A stretch of 64,000 nucleotides of DNA from Gemmatimonadota bacterium (GTDB lineage: Bacteria; Gemmatimonadota; Gemmatimonadetes; Longimicrobiales; Gaopeijiaceae): contig JAWKQN010000006.1 in NCBI GenBank assembly GCA_041390125.1, positions 275,099 to 339,098 on the forward strand. Reading direction: 5' to 3'. The notes below the pieces were generated by a model. It was not told the DNA's origin. It saw only the letters and a list, made by a program, of their open reading frames with translations, and ran no database searches. Both the position numbers and the translations under genes were made by a program. How positions within the stretch are numbered: the first letter of the stretch is position 1; every line of letters begins with the position of its first letter. Below are positions 63,140 through 64,000 of the stretch, one piece after another.

Positions 63140-63503
63140 TCGGCTTCCGTCGCGGCGTTCCCGCCGCGGCCCGGGCCGGTCGCCACGACCTCCTGCAACG
63201 CGAGGACGGGACGGCCGACCGGTCACGCACCCGGCGCGGCGAGGGTGGTGCAAGAACCGGGCACGCCGCTCGATGCTCTTCCGGGCGCGGTTCCCGGATC
63301 CGCGGCTCTGGACCCAGGCCCCGGGGTTCGACCGCGGAAAGGGCGCGGCCGCGCGGGAAATCCGTGGAGGTCCACCTCGCGGGCCCCCGCACCGGTCCCG
63401 CCCGATGCAGGCCACCGCGCGATCCGGTTGAAGCGTCGACGCCACGCCGCCTCTCGGCCGCCACGGCCCGCGCCCCACACACACCCGCCACCTGGAACGG
63501 CGT

Positions 63504-63533
63504 CGCCCCCGCGACCCGAGGGCCGCGGGGGCG
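63504..63533 (-). terminator. Terminator hairpin downstream of rpmB
   Basis: A perfect 10-base stem, CGCCCCCGCG and CGCGGGGGCG, with a 10-base loop lies 29 bases beyond the rpmB stop. A U run is lacking. The stem strength and position make it a good candidate for the end of the rpmB transcript. Confidence 0.55.
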
Positions 63534-63562
63534 AGGATGTCCGCCCAGGTCGACGGCGCCGC

Positions 63563-63778
63563 TCAGACCGAGGCGGTCTGGCCGCGCGGCGCCTTCTGGA
63601 TCTTGCCGGCGTGGATGCAGGACGTGCACACCCGCACCCGGGTAGGCTGACCATCCGGCCCGACCACCCGAACGGGCTGCAGGTTGGGCAGCCAGCGCCG
63701 CCGCGACTTGTTGTTCGCGTGGCTCACCTTGTTCCCGGTGGAGGGGCGCTTGCCGCAGACTGCACACACTCTGGCCAT
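63563..63778 (-). CDS. rpmB: 50S ribosomal protein L28 (zinc-ribbon type)
   Basis: A 71-residue ribosomal protein with the L28 core [20 protein letters not shown] followed by [13 protein letters not shown]. Four cysteines (C5, C8, C51, C54) form a zinc ribbon, so this is the zinc-binding (C+) version. The ATG has GGAG a few bases upstream. It lies 16 bases after the end of an unrecognised gene; rpmG is not present in the window. Confidence 0.97.
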   Translation of the reverse strand: MARVCAVCGKRPSTGNKVSHANNKSRRRWLPNLQPVRVVGPDGQPTRVRVCTSCIHAGKIQKAPRGQTASV

Positions 63779-63794
63779 GATCTCCTGGATCTCC

Positions 63795-64000
63795 TCAGCT
63801 TCCGCTCCCCGCGGCGTCCGCCGGCGCTGCCGCGCCCGCAGTGACCCGGGTGGCGTCGATATAGCTCTCCGCGAACTCGGCTTCGATCCGGTTCACGTCG
63901 TTGGCGAATGATCCGCCGGCCTGCCAGGCGTCGAGGACGCTGTCCGACATCATGCGGACCGTGCCGGTCACGGTGGCGGTGCCGCCGGACGTCAGCTCGA
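63795..64000 (-). CDS. Unrecognised protein, C-terminal part (runs off the window)
   Basis: The last 67 codons of a minus-strand gene end at the TGA 63795-63797. The visible part has a beta-like repeat of Thr/Val/Gly ([13 protein letters not shown]), a helical stretch ([18 protein letters not shown]) and an Ala/Gly-rich end. Reading frame continuity with the 16-base spacing to rpmB and the codon bias support a real gene. I do not recognise the family. Confidence 0.6.
   Translation of the reverse strand, partial: ELTSGGTATVTGTVRMMSDSVLDAWQAGGSFANDVNRIEAEFAESYIDATRVTAGAAAPADAAGSGS

Larger units (their letters stand above)
63052..63562. other. 511-base intergenic region without a recognised gene
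   Basis: This is the longest non-coding stretch of the window. It contains a palindrome with a promoter-like hexamer at its right edge (63123-63139) and the rpmB terminator candidate at its other end (63504-63533). Between about 63140 and 63503 I see only GC-rich sequence with open frames in several phases, none with a convincing start or protein character. Confidence 0.5.

Noticed and set aside
1..64000. CRISPR arrays, tRNA/rRNA genes, insertion sequences or prophage genes
   Set aside because: No spaced direct repeats, cloverleaf, rRNA-like stretch, transposase or integrase were recognised.

Overview
The window reads as a piece of a GC-rich, diderm (outer-membrane-bearing) bacterial chromosome. 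LptD, Tol-Pal, BamD, a Wza-like export protein and several lipoproteins require an outer membrane. The composition and the protein styles (1,106-residue SecA, a bi-domain Zn-free ADH/Gfo-Idh protein, an orphan duplicated permease, GTG/TTG starts) fit Gemmatimonadota best; that assignment is inference. All genes but two run on the minus strand. No rRNA, tRNA, CRISPR array or insertion sequence was seen.

Layout in plus coordinates (transcription mostly runs from high to low numbers). 1-7842: envelope genes lptD (truncated by the window edge), tatC, nrdR, cpoB, pal, tolB, a TonB/TolA-type protein, tolR, tolQ and a sugar-nucleotide epimerase coupled to tolQ. 8027-9145: a secreted LysM protein. 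9344-29739: a surface-polysaccharide locus with a phosphoglycosyl transferase fusion, epimerases, an aminotransferase plus acyltransferase pair, glycosyltransferases, a Wzy-like polymerase, a plus-strand Wza/Wzc pair (16769-19772), an orphan FtsX-type permease, a glucuronyl C5-epimerase-like protein and a bi-domain oxidoreductase. 29736-41077: two asparagine-synthase-type amidotransferases, a methyltransferase, a lipoprotein zinc metalloprotease and a nonulosonic (sialic-type) acid set (neuA, neuC, neuB) with a 2-hydroxyacid dehydrogenase. 41106-52516: housekeeping block rimI-tsaB-tsaE-uvrB-rel-radC-secA-nadD-bamD. 52617-63051: a second sugar block with an aminotransferase, two TPR proteins, UDP-GlcNAc 4-epimerase-like protein, UDP-xylose synthase, UDP-glucose dehydrogenase, RmlB/A/D and a UDP-HexNAc dehydrogenase. 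63563-64000: rpmB and the end of an unrecognised gene.

Together the sugar genes could supply UDP-glucuronate, UDP-xylose, UDP-HexNAcA, dTDP-deoxyhexoses, an N-acylated amino sugar and a CMP-activated nonulosonic acid to a Wzy-type polymer. The likely product is an acidic glycan, possibly modified by C5 epimerisation and amidation. A Wzx flippase, RmlC and a recognisable sialyltransferase were not found here. A striking global feature is the chain of 4-bp stop/start overlaps (ATGA, GTGA, TTGA) joining 22 gene pairs, which implies long translationally coupled operons.
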